Under the pieces are notes generated by a model that saw only the letters and a list, made by a program, of their open reading frames with translations, was not told the DNA's origin and ran no database searches. A stretch of DNA of 64,000 nt, from contig NZ_JAHMHW010000003.1 of NCBI RefSeq assembly GCF_020169515.1, forward strand, positions 372,001 through 436,000, read 5' to 3'. This document shows, in pieces, positions 35,510 to 42,889 of this stretch (position 1 is its first letter; each line of letters opens with the position of its first letter). Source of the stretch: Paenibacillus vietnamensis. Lineage in GTDB: Bacteria > Bacillota > Bacilli > Paenibacillales > Paenibacillaceae. Position numbers and translations under genes: made by a program.

Positions 35510-35527
35510 CGGACACGCCCATAGAAT
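35500..35527 (+). promoter_or_regulatory. Sigma-E-like promoter for ytrH-ytrI
   Basis: ATA at 35500-35502 (within TCATAAT) and CATAGAAT at 35520-35527 are separated by 17 bp, close to the sigma-E consensus ATA-N16-18-CATACAnT. It is 33 bp before the ytrH start. ytrH and ytrI belong to the sigma-E regulon in B. subtilis. Confidence 0.55.
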
Positions 35528-35559
35528 GGTAGCAGGCTGTACATTTAGGAGGTCTTCCC

Positions 35560-35886
35560 ATGAGCTATTTTTTATCGAAAGCCGGCCTTGATTTTTTTAT
35601 CGCGTTTGGCGTCATTATCGGCGGGTCCATGCTTGCCGGCGTCGGCTCGGTATTTATGCTGCTTCCTCCGGCGACGACGATGGTCGATACGGCCGCCAGG
35701 CTGAAAATCTGGGCGATCGTCGCAGCGATCGGCGGATCGATCGACCCCGTCCGGGTCATTGAAAGCAACATTACCCAAGGCCACCTGTCGCCCGCGGCCC
35801 AGCAAATCTGTTTTATTCTGATGGCCTTCCTCGGCGCGCATACCGGCACGGAGCTGGTACGCCTGATTTGCAAGGGAGCTGCGTGA
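35560..35886 (+). CDS. ytrH: YtrH-family sporulation membrane protein
   Basis: The 108-residue protein begins MSYFLSKAGLDFFIAFGVII and has three membrane segments with the family's 'GGSMLAGVGSVFMLLPPATT', 'MVDTAARLKIWAIVAAIGGS' and 'QQICFILMAFLGAHTGTELV'. In B. subtilis YtrH is a mother-cell protein needed for full spore maturation; molecular function is unknown. TTTAGGAGG lies 8-9 nt upstream. It is followed 3 bp later by ytrI and sits divergent to dnaE, as in B. subtilis. A sigma-E-like promoter is visible upstream. Confidence 0.92.
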   Translation: MSYFLSKAGLDFFIAFGVIIGGSMLAGVGSVFMLLPPATTMVDTAARLKIWAIVAAIGGSIDPVRVIESNITQGHLSPAAQQICFILMAFLGAHTGTELVRLICKGAA

Positions 35887-35889
35887 CGC

Positions 35890-36411
35890 ATGCGGCTCCC
35901 TCCGTTTGAACGCTATGTAAAAGGAATGCAGATGCTCGGGATGCTGCTGCTAGGCATGGTGATCGGGGCGGTCGTTTTAAATTCGTTTTATGTGGCGAGA
36001 CTCGAGGCATTGTTCGACGAAAGAAGCAATCTGGTGCTTAAGCTGGAGCAGTATAAACAGGATATTAACGGCTTGAAGCAATTTAAAAATCAGCATACCG
36101 TCATCAAAAGCATCGTCCCGCGGATCGAGTATGATGCCGGTGAAGATTCCAATCGTCCAAAGCCGAAGCTGGATCAAGTTACGGAGGCTAAGCTGATTAA
36201 ACTGATAAAGAAAGATCTGAGCAGCTTTCTGGGGAAAAGCATCTACGAAATCGATTCCGACGCACAGCTCGCACGCAGGCTTCTAAATAGAATGCTTTAT
36301 TTAGACGTTAACGGGAAAGATTACAGCATCGAAGTAAAAACGATTCTGGTCGCCGATAATGTGCTGCACGTCTGGGTCACCGTCGACTATTACACAAAAC
36401 CTCCTTCATGA
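35890..36411 (+). CDS. ytrI: YtrI-like sporulation protein
   Basis: The 173-residue protein has one N-terminal membrane anchor ('MQMLGMLLLGMVIGAVVLNS'), a predicted coiled coil ('ALFDERSNLVLKLEQYKQDI'), and a soluble C-terminal domain that begins 'KLIKLIKKDLSSFLGKSIYE' and ends with 'VLHVWVTVDYYTKPPS'. This single-pass arrangement and the position after ytrH identify it as YtrI, a sigma-E-controlled sporulation protein of unknown mechanism. It starts 3 bp after the ytrH stop, with GGGAGC at the end of ytrH. Confidence 0.85.
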   Translation: MRLPPFERYVKGMQMLGMLLLGMVIGAVVLNSFYVARLEALFDERSNLVLKLEQYKQDINGLKQFKNQHTVIKSIVPRIEYDAGEDSNRPKPKLDQVTEAKLIKLIKKDLSSFLGKSIYEIDSDAQLARRLLNRMLYLDVNGKDYSIEVKTILVADNVLHVWVTVDYYTKPPS

Positions 36412-36494
36412 GCAGGAAGCGGAAAATCATGATACAATAGAGCCTATCTATCAGGTCATTCCGCTTAACTATCAGCCAAAGGAGCTATCGTTAC

Positions 36495-36791
36495 ATGGAT
36501 CAGCTAATGCAATGGCTGTTCGCGCCCGGCATCTTCATCTCCCTCGTATGCTCGGTCGTGTTCAGCTTCAAATCCCGCCGCTCAAAGGACGGCCGTACTA
36601 AAGGCATATACGCCGCGCGCATGAACATCAGCATGGGCGTCATGCTGATGTTCATCGCCCTCGTCCAGATGTTCCTGGCAGGCGAATCGACAGCGCGCAT
36701 CGTCATCGGCGCCGTCTTCCTGGTGCTCGGCGTCTTCAATTTGTTCGCCGGTCTCCGCAACCTCAGCCTTTACCGCGCCTCAAGAGGTTAA
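36495..36791 (+). CDS. ytpI: YtpI-family membrane protein
   Basis: The 98-residue protein has three hydrophobic segments (about 5-25, 47-63 and 68-90) separated by a basic loop 'KSRRSKDGRTKGIYAARMN'. It matches the YtpI family in size and in 'MNISMGVMLMFIALVQMFL'. AAAGGAG precedes the ATG. Function is unknown. It is between ytrI (84 bp upstream) and the convergent ytoI, the same neighbourhood as in B. subtilis except that the nanoRNase gene nrnA (ytqI), which normally lies beside ytpI, is missing. Confidence 0.85.
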   Translation: MDQLMQWLFAPGIFISLVCSVVFSFKSRRSKDGRTKGIYAARMNISMGVMLMFIALVQMFLAGESTARIVIGAVFLVLGVFNLFAGLRNLSLYRASRG

Positions 36792-36799
36792 GGGGCATC

Positions 36800-38155
36800 T
36801 TAATAAGGATCGATCATCTGGGCCGTCAGCATCGCTTTGGCGGCCAACCCCTTCGTATCCCTCACCTCAATTTCCAGCTTCGTAAACTTTCGGCTCATCT
36901 CGAGCGCCTTCGGAATAATCGTAATTTCGCTGTCGATCTGAACCGGCCTGACAAAATAGGTCGTCATGCTTTCCAGCAAATAATCACGCCTTGCCGTCTC
37001 CCGGATCATCCTTCTGGCCGCCTGCGTCATCAAGGTGGCCATCAGCCCTTCCGAGACCATGCCGAGCGAGCCGGACATTTGCGGGGTAATCGTTCCCTTA
37101 TAGGCCATCTCCCAATCCTCGTGGCCGGCCGAACTTTGAACGGCCATAAAGCCCGCCCACATCAAATCTTCGAAAGTCTCTCCCGATTCAGGCTGCTTGC
37201 CCGCAAACCGCATCGCATCGAGCACCTCCTGTCTCGTCACGACGCCAAGCAGCTTGCGGTGCCGGTCTACGATCGGCAGCAAATCGATGCCCTCCGCGGC
37301 CATCGTATGCGCGGCCGAGGTGACGGTGATGTTCGGAGCTGCTGTAATCGGCTGCTTCGTCATCAGCTTCTCGACCGCATGGTCTTCCGGATAGCCGACC
37401 GCATCCTTCGCCGTCATCATGCCGACTACCTTGCCGCGCTCGTCCACGACCGGAAACCTGGAGTATCCCGTTTCCCGCGACAGCCTGTGGAAGCCGTAGA
37501 CCGTATCCCCCGCATGCAGCACGTCTGCCGGACGGCTGAAGGTGACAATATCCTCGAGCAGCATAATCTTCCGTTTGATCAGCCTGTCATACATGGCGCG
37601 ATTGATCATGGAAGCGACGGTGAACGTGTCGTGCCTGGACGAGATAACCGGCAGGGACCGTTCGTCGGCAAGCTTAATCACTTCCGCGCCCGGTTCGAAC
37701 CCGCCCGTAATCAGCACCCCCGCGCCCTCTTCGAGCGCGCAGCGGTGGGCGCCGACGCGGTTGCCTACGATCAGCAGGCTGCTCTCGTCGATGTAGCGCA
37801 GCATCGCATCGAGCTCCATCGCCCCAATGACGAACTTATGAAGCGTCTTGTCGAGGCCGGCCGCTCCGCCGAACAGCCTTCCCTCCACGATTTCCGCCAC
37901 CTCGCCGAAGGTAAGCTGATCCAGCGCCTCCCTTCTCTTACGGTCGATTCTGACGGTGCCGATCCTCTCCTTCGTGCTGACGAGGCCGACGCTTTCCGCT
38001 TCCTTAAACGCCTTGTATGCGGTGCCCTCGCTCACGCCGAGCGCCTTGGCGATCGCCCTGACCGATATTTTGGTACCGATCTTCAAATCCTGAATATATT
38101 GCAAAATTTGTTCGTGCTTCGTGCTCGTTTCATTACCCGGTCCGATTCGGGACAT
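36800..38155 (-). CDS. ytoI: YtoI-like regulator: HTH-DRTGG-CBS-CBS-hotdog
   Basis: The 451-residue protein combines an N-terminal winged helix-turn-helix ('HEQILQYIQDLKIGTKISVR', 'KALGVSEGTAYKAFKEAESV'), a DRTGG domain (about 75-185, 'LIVGNRVGAHRCALEEGAGV'), two CBS motifs (about 190-310, with 'VVGMMTAKDAVGYPEDHAVE' and 'LLGVVTRQEVLDAM') and a C-terminal hot-dog domain. That is the architecture of B. subtilis YtoI. CBS pairs usually bind adenine nucleotides, so it may sense such a ligand and regulate transcription (inference). ATG 38155 has GGAGGA upstream. It is convergent with ytpI, 8 bp apart. Confidence 0.9.
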   Translation of the reverse strand: MSRIGPGNETSTKHEQILQYIQDLKIGTKISVRAIAKALGVSEGTAYKAFKEAESVGLVSTKERIGTVRIDRKRREALDQLTFGEVAEIVEGRLFGGAAGLDKTLHKFVIGAMELDAMLRYIDESSLLIVGNRVGAHRCALEEGAGVLITGGFEPGAEVIKLADERSLPVISSRHDTFTVASMINRAMYDRLIKRKIMLLEDIVTFSRPADVLHAGDTVYGFHRLSRETGYSRFPVVDERGKVVGMMTAKDAVGYPEDHAVEKLMTKQPITAAPNITVTSAAHTMAAEGIDLLPIVDRHRKLLGVVTRQEVLDAMRFAGKQPESGETFEDLMWAGFMAVQSSAGHEDWEMAYKGTITPQMSGSLGMVSEGLMATLMTQAARRMIRETARRDYLLESMTTYFVRPVQIDSEITIIPKALEMSRKFTKLEIEVRDTKGLAAKAMLTAQMIDPY

Positions 38156-38239
38156 ACACGGTTCCTCCGTCCTTGCAGCCTTCTTCCCTCTATTATAGGA
38201 GAAAGAAGACGCCAAGTCATGCCGTCCCGCCGGCCGCTC

Positions 38240-38713
38240 TTACAGCTGCCAGTTGAGAAGCACACGCGTCACTTTGATCCCGCCGTCCACCGGCTGCCCG
38301 TCCTTCCCTTTCAGCTTCCATTTCTTGAACAGCTGCTGCATGGACTGCACGTTAATAGCCGACTCTGCCCCGGACATAATGAACGACTGCCATTCATAAT
38401 CGATCGGCAGCGGATAGCGCAAGGATTGTATCAAGTGATCATCAATCACGATGCTTTGCGGCGGAATTTCTTCATAGAAGCTGGAAAACAGAAATGAGCT
38501 GTGTTCGCTGTGAGGCCTGGAAACCGGATCTGACGCGAGCCCGAGCACATATTCCACGATCTGGGTATGCGGATTAACCCTGCAGCTGAAGGAACCGTGC
38601 GCAGTCACCGCTTTATCGACGCGATGGGACAACCGGTAGGTGAATTGGACAAGGAAAGGAACGTTGCAATAATAAGCGCGGACTTTTCTGAAAAACTCGA
38701 ATTCGTCTACCAT
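38240..38713 (-). CDS. Conserved hypothetical protein
   Basis: The 157-residue protein has no recognised domain, signal peptide or membrane segment. It is mixed alpha/beta with 'VDEFEFFRKVRAYYCNVPFL' at the start and 'LNWQL' at the end. A 'RVNPHTQIVEYVLGLASDPV' stretch and 'PIDYEWQSFIMSGAESAINV' look like ordered core. AAGGAGGCATGCATC before the ATG makes it a convincing gene. It lies 84 bp upstream of ytoI and divergent to an XRE regulator. No function can be offered. Confidence 0.7.
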   Translation of the reverse strand: MVDEFEFFRKVRAYYCNVPFLVQFTYRLSHRVDKAVTAHGSFSCRVNPHTQIVEYVLGLASDPVSRPHSEHSSFLFSSFYEEIPPQSIVIDDHLIQSLRYPLPIDYEWQSFIMSGAESAINVQSMQQLFKKWKLKGKDGQPVDGGIKVTRVLLNWQL

Positions 38714-38854
38714 GATGCATGCCTCCTTGAAGCCCCTTGTAACTGATGACTAACCTCCACTCCGAGAAACTGGTAATTTCATCCTGTACAGGCAATCTTA
38801 TTAATAGAATGATACTTTTTTACACAATTATAGTAAAGAGTCCCTCTGTTCGTC

Positions 38855-38870
38855 AATGACTATAGTCATT
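38855..38870. promoter_or_regulatory. 16-bp perfect palindrome before the XRE regulator
   Basis: AATGACTATAGTCATT is a perfect palindrome 71-86 bp before the XRE gene in AT-rich DNA that also serves the divergent gene at 38240-38713. A good candidate for an autoregulatory operator; binding is untested. Confidence 0.45.
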
Positions 38871-38940
38871 ATTTTTTATTTGTATTATAGGATGTTGTTG
38901 GCGGGCAAAATAAGCTCTATCGTTAGGTTGAGGTGACAAA

Positions 38941-39297
38941 ATGAGTGGGATTGCGGCACGTATCGGAGAAAATATTCGCCAGCTTCGCAAAAGAAGAGGC
39001 CTCAGCCAGGAGCAGCTTGCGCTGCGCGCCGAAATTAACCCCTCTTATATGGGGCAGGTGGAGCGCGGAGAAAAGAATCCAACCATCGACGTGCTCGGCA
39101 AGATTGCGCTCGCCCTTCAAATGCCGATCGAGCAGATCGTAGGCGTCATCTCGGAAGCCGATTCGCCTGGCGCTGCCGAGGAAGCCGGCTATCTTGATAA
39201 AATCGCCCATCAATTGAACGGGCTCAGCCTGAAGGAACAGGAAGCCGTCTACAAATTCGTCAAGCAGCTCGTCCAGTTCAGGGAAATGGATTCCTGA
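38941..39297 (+). CDS. XRE-family transcriptional regulator
   Basis: The 118-residue protein has a classic Cro/CI helix-turn-helix in its first 65 residues: 'RIGENIRQLRKRRGLSQEQL', 'LRAEINPSYMGQVERGEKNP' and 'TIDVLGKIALAL'. A short C-terminal helical part ('GLSKEQEAVYKFV'-like, here 'GLSLKEQEAVYKFVKQLVQF') may dimerise, as in SinR-type proteins. GAGGTGA lies 4 nt before the ATG. It is monocistronic, ending at a strong terminator. The palindrome at 38855-38870 is a plausible target. Target genes unknown. Confidence 0.88.
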   Translation: MSGIAARIGENIRQLRKRRGLSQEQLALRAEINPSYMGQVERGEKNPTIDVLGKIALALQMPIEQIVGVISEADSPGAAEEAGYLDKIAHQLNGLSLKEQEAVYKFVKQLVQFREMDS

Positions 39298-39328
39298 GCG
39301 GCTTGCTCAAGGCGTATTAAAAATAAAA

Positions 39329-39367
39329 AGAGAAACAAACGCTCCCGTAAGAGCGGTTTGTTTCTCT
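39329..39367 (+). terminator. Terminator of the XRE gene
   Basis: AGAGAAACAAACGCTC pairs with GAGCGGTTTGTTTCTCT (one bulged base), followed by TTTTTTTG, 32 bp after the stop. An A-run on the other flank allows use by the convergent small membrane gene as well. Confidence 0.85.
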
Positions 39368-39388
39368 TTTTTTGTTCCGGTTCTGCAG

Positions 39389-39673
39389 TTACCCCCGGAC
39401 TTTACGCTTGACGGCCGTCTTTTCCGTCAGCCTGCGCTCCCAGTACATAGCTTTAGCCCTTTTGATCCGGGCCAGCTCCTTGCGCTTCTCCTCTTTCATC
39501 AGCAGCGCGTTCACGTGGGCCGTCACAATGACGAAGGCAAGCAGCGTCCAGACAAGGCCGAATACGCTTGTCGCATCCCAAGTCGCATTCAGCTCCAAAC
39601 GAGGCAATCCATACGCAAGCATCGCAAGCGCGATGAGCAAATACAAGACATGTCGTCCTTTTCCGGAAAACAT
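39389..39673 (-). CDS. Small membrane protein of unknown function
   Basis: The 94-residue protein has two hydrophobic segments ('VLYLLIALAMLAYGLPRL' and 'TSVFGLVWTLLAFVIVTAHV') and a strongly basic C-terminal tail ('EEKRKELARIKRAKAM', 'KTAVKRKVRG') likely to face the cytosol. GGAGGAG and GAGGAA precede the ATG. It lies between the yheA homologue (89 bp upstream) and the XRE terminator. No family assignment is offered. Confidence 0.68.
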   Translation of the reverse strand: MFSGKGRHVLYLLIALAMLAYGLPRLELNATWDATSVFGLVWTLLAFVIVTAHVNALLMKEEKRKELARIKRAKAMYWERRLTEKTAVKRKVRG

Positions 39674-39762
39674 CGTTCCTCAGCTCCTCCGCAGATCGTA
39701 CGCGGCCGATACGCTTGACCGCTTTACATCTTATGAGCGGATAAGCCGGGATATGACCCTGG

Positions 39763-40098
39763 CTAGTCCACGATCGATTTCAGCACGTCGGACACAATCC
39801 GGTTGACGTCCTCGAATACGATTGCAAACCGGCGCTCCGCCTCCATTAGCCTGCCGACCAGCGGATGCTGCACGATGATCTCGTACAGCTTGTTCATCTG
39901 CTCCATTTCCTGGGCCGAGGGCTCTTCGCCGGCCATCATTTTCTGCTGCAGAAAGCCCTGCCTTTCCCGGAAGTTATCAAGCATCCGCTTCGCTTCGGGA
40001 TCCGCCTCGGCAGCGAGCTTCGCTTCCTTCAGCAGCCGGGCTTCCTCACTTTCCTTCAACGCTCTTGCCAGCTCATAAGCCGAATCATAAATGTTCAT
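39763..40098 (-). CDS. yheA: YheA/YlbF-family (UPF0342) protein
   Basis: The 111-residue helical protein starts MNIYDSAYELARALKESEEA, continues 'AAEADPEAKRMLDNFRERQG' and 'KMMAGEEPSAQEMEQMNKLY', and ends 'VNRIVSDVLKSIVD', the pattern of the YlbF/YmcA/YheA group. YheA itself has no assigned function; YlbF and YmcA act in RNA maturation complexes. The ATG at 40098 is used (GGGAGAGAG about 10 nt upstream); a GTG two codons earlier is possible. It is divergent from the YheC/D array, and yheA also neighbours yheC-yheD in B. subtilis, which supports orthology of the block. Confidence 0.87.
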   Translation of the reverse strand: MNIYDSAYELARALKESEEARLLKEAKLAAEADPEAKRMLDNFRERQGFLQQKMMAGEEPSAQEMEQMNKLYEIIVQHPLVGRLMEAERRFAIVFEDVNRIVSDVLKSIVD

Positions 40099-40273
40099 AG
40101 CCACTCTCTCCCAACCTCGTTAAATTTATGGAAAAGCTGAAGAAAACAGCACAAGCACGGCTTCCAATCCCATTCACAAAGGGATAGATGTCCTCATATG
40201 ATGAAGTAGTTCGTTTAAAACACCTATAGGCCGCTTACCAATTATCGTCATCCTCCTGCTTGGAAGGAGATTT

Positions 40274-41647
40274 ATGATGCTCAAATCGAAAGTAGCCGTT
40301 CAGGTGATCAGCTCCGGCATGCTTCCTGACGACACGCTCATGTTAGGCGAATCGCTTGTGAAGCAATGTAAAATCCCTCAGGGCCAGCACATCCTGCTCA
40401 AGTTCGGCGCATTCCGGCAGTATGTGAAGGTCATCCCCGTCGCGAAGTACGACGGAATGAGAATGAGCCACGGCTTATCCAGACTGCTTGGGTTAACGGG
40501 CGGCTCCGCAGTACGAGTGCAGTACAAGTCAGGATCGTCCACGCTCGTCCTGGGTCCTTTGATCGGCGTGCTCGTCAGCCGCGATTATCCGAATATGCCG
40601 GATAAGCCTTTCGGTTCCATTACGATGTTCTGCAGGGAGCTCGTTGAAGCCTGTACGGCGCAAGGCGCGTACGTGTATTTCTTTACGCCGAAGCAAATCG
40701 GCAGCAATCTTAACGCCGTAGACGGCTGGATCTATTCGGACGGATGGCGCAAGGTTACGGTGCCCGTGCCGGACGTCATCAATAACCGGTTAACGACAAG
40801 GAAATTGGAGAATAGTCCCAGCGTACAACATTTCATGAAGGAAGTAAAACAGAAACACCAGACGACCGTGTTCAACGAAAAATTTCTGGATAAAACGGAA
40901 GTGTTCGATGCGCTCAAGAAGGACGAATCGCTCGCCCGCTATTTGCCGGAGTCCCATCTGCTGCGTAACTACGACATGCTGAAATCGATGTGCTCGCGCT
41001 ACAGCAGCGTGTTTCTGAAGCCTGCCCGCGGCAGCCTCGGCAAAGGCATCATCCGGATCAACCGGACGGACGACGGGAGCTTCCTCGCGCTGCACGCGAC
41101 GGCCGCAGGCAGCCGGAAACAGCAGTATCCCAGTCTCATGAAGCTGTTCACAGCCATTTCCGCCAAAATGAAAACCGCCCGCTACCAAATCCAACAAGGG
41201 CTGCAGCTGATCGAAATCCAGAAGCGGCCGGTAGATTTCCGCGCGCTCGTTCAAAAAAACGCTACCGGAAAATGGACGATTACGTCCATCGTGGCAAGAA
41301 CCGCCGGCGATCACCACTTCGTCTCCAACCTCGCCCGCGGCGGAACGCTGAGCACGGCGGGCGAAGCTATCGCCAGGTCGAATCTGCAGGCGGGAATCAG
41401 CCGGAAGGACGCTTCCCTGCGGCTGAAGCACGCCGCCCTGCAAATCGCAGGCGGGATCGATGCGCAAATTCCTGCACATTTCGGCGAGCTCGGCATCGAT
41501 CTCGCTATGGACACGAGCGGCAAGGTTTGGCTGCTGGAGGTTAACTCCAAGCCGTCCAAAAACGACAACACCCCACTCAACGACAACAAGATCCGTCCTT
41601 CCGTCCGCATGATGATTCAATACTCCCGGTTTTTATCGGGCTTTTAA
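40274..41647 (+). CDS. YheC/YheD-type ATP-grasp endospore coat-associated protein 1
   Basis: The 457-residue protein has an N-terminal beta-rich domain of ~90 residues ('GQHILLKFGAFRQYVKVIPV'), a family segment 'VTVPVPDVINNRLTTRK', and a C-terminal ATP-grasp fold. The nucleotide loop is 'FLKPARGSLGKGIIRI' (lysine 249), and the metal/substrate site is 'LLEVNSKPS' with Glu422 and Asn424. 'RALVQKN' and 'GELGIDLAMD' also match. ATP-grasp enzymes join a carboxylate to an amine or thiol via an acyl phosphate; the substrates of YheC/D are unknown. In B. subtilis YheC/YheD are mother-cell, coat-associated proteins. GAAGGAG precedes the ATG. First of four closely packed paralogues. Confidence 0.9.
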   Translation: MMLKSKVAVQVISSGMLPDDTLMLGESLVKQCKIPQGQHILLKFGAFRQYVKVIPVAKYDGMRMSHGLSRLLGLTGGSAVRVQYKSGSSTLVLGPLIGVLVSRDYPNMPDKPFGSITMFCRELVEACTAQGAYVYFFTPKQIGSNLNAVDGWIYSDGWRKVTVPVPDVINNRLTTRKLENSPSVQHFMKEVKQKHQTTVFNEKFLDKTEVFDALKKDESLARYLPESHLLRNYDMLKSMCSRYSSVFLKPARGSLGKGIIRINRTDDGSFLALHATAAGSRKQQYPSLMKLFTAISAKMKTARYQIQQGLQLIEIQKRPVDFRALVQKNATGKWTITSIVARTAGDHHFVSNLARGGTLSTAGEAIARSNLQAGISRKDASLRLKHAALQIAGGIDAQIPAHFGELGIDLAMDTSGKVWLLEVNSKPSKNDNTPLNDNKIRPSVRMMIQYSRFLSGF

Positions 41648-41659
41648 AGGAGGCGGCGC

Positions 41660-42889
41660 ATGAGGGAACAAAATATCAATCTCGGCATCGCCGTCGCCTC
41701 CTTGACGGGCAGCGGCACAAATGCCCAAGGCGATGCACGGCTGCCGGAGCCGGCCTTCTGCAGAGCGTTAAGCCTGCTCGGCAGGACGCACGGCGCCGAT
41801 GTGTACGTATTCGCGGCGGACGGCTTCGATCCCCGCACCGGGGAGCTGCTCGCTTACCGCTTGCGGAACACCCGCTGGGTGCTGGAAAGCGTCCCCCTGC
41901 CGGACATCGTTTACAACCGCTGCTTCTTCTCGTCCCCCGGGCAGCGCCCGGCCTTCCGCTCCATGCTGCAGGCCATGAAGCTGCGCAAGCCCTTTATGCT
42001 GTTAGGCGGCGAGCTGCCGGCGAAGCTCGAAGTTTACGGTGCCCTTCAAAGCGATCCCGATCTAGCCGCGCACCTGCCCGAGACGGTCCGGTACCGATCG
42101 GCTGAACAGCTGACGGAGCTGCTCCGGCAGCACCCCGGCGGCATCGTTCTGAAGCCTGCGTCAGGCATGCAGGGCAAGGGGATCGCCCATATCGCCCGCT
42201 GTCCGCTTCAAAATCAATGGACCGTAAGAGGCCGTTCGCGGCAAAACCGTCCTTTCAGCCGCACGTTTGAAGGTGAAGGCGGTCTGACCGAATGGATTTT
42301 GCGTTTTACCGGAAGCTGCAGCTACATCGTTCAGCCTTACCTGGAGCTGGCCGGCGGAGACGGCAAGCCTTTCGACGTCAGAGCGCTGCTGCAAAAGGAT
42401 GAAACGGGACGCTGGACTTTGTCCGGCACTGCGGCAAGAATCGGGCGGTCCGGCTCCATAACGTCGAATTTGCACGGCGGCGGCACCGCCGAGCCGGCCT
42501 TGAGGCTGCTTTCCGCCAAATTCGGGACACTGGAAGCCGAACGTTTGCTGATGCGAATCCATACAATAAGCAAGCGGGCAGCAGAAACACTTGAAAGTGA
42601 ATTCGGCAGGCTTGCCGAGCTTGGCCTTGACTTTGGCATTGAGCCTGGCGGTCGAATCTGGCTGCTGGAAGCAAATTCGAAGCCGGGCCGCTCATCTTTT
42701 AGCCAAATTAACGACCAGACCGCCGAGCAGCATTCGGTTCGGAGACCGCTCCTGTATGCATGCTCGCTGGCCAAACGATTAAATCCGTCCATCTCCATGG
42801 GGGCTGTAGAAACCGCAAGCGGCCGCAGGCGTTATTTGATTTCAGGCAACCCAATACGGCCTTTCAACGTTCAGGAGGTTCATCGATGA
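41660..42889 (+). CDS. YheC/YheD-type ATP-grasp endospore coat-associated protein 2
   Basis: The 409-residue paralogue lacks the N-terminal beta domain of copy 1 and begins directly with the ATP-grasp-associated part ('LGIAVASLTGSGTNAQGD'). It keeps 'VPLPDIVYNRCFF', the nucleotide loop 'VLKPASGMQGKGIAHI' (Lys165) and 'LLEANSKPGRSS' (Glu337, Asn339), so it should be catalytically competent. AAAGGAGG lies 8 nt before the ATG and 12 bp after the stop of copy 1. It overlaps copy 3 by ATGA. The GC content and divergence from copy 1 argue for an old duplication rather than a recent one. Confidence 0.9.
   Translation: MREQNINLGIAVASLTGSGTNAQGDARLPEPAFCRALSLLGRTHGADVYVFAADGFDPRTGELLAYRLRNTRWVLESVPLPDIVYNRCFFSSPGQRPAFRSMLQAMKLRKPFMLLGGELPAKLEVYGALQSDPDLAAHLPETVRYRSAEQLTELLRQHPGGIVLKPASGMQGKGIAHIARCPLQNQWTVRGRSRQNRPFSRTFEGEGGLTEWILRFTGSCSYIVQPYLELAGGDGKPFDVRALLQKDETGRWTLSGTAARIGRSGSITSNLHGGGTAEPALRLLSAKFGTLEAERLLMRIHTISKRAAETLESEFGRLAELGLDFGIEPGGRIWLLEANSKPGRSSFSQINDQTAEQHSVRRPLLYACSLAKRLNPSISMGAVETASGRRRYLISGNPIRPFNVQEVHR

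Noticed and set aside
40190..40215. Sigma-K/E-like element (CATATGATG) before the YheC/D array
   Set aside because: The -10 match is partial and the only -35 candidate (CACA, 16 bp upstream) is too weak to annotate; mother-cell control is still expected from the family.
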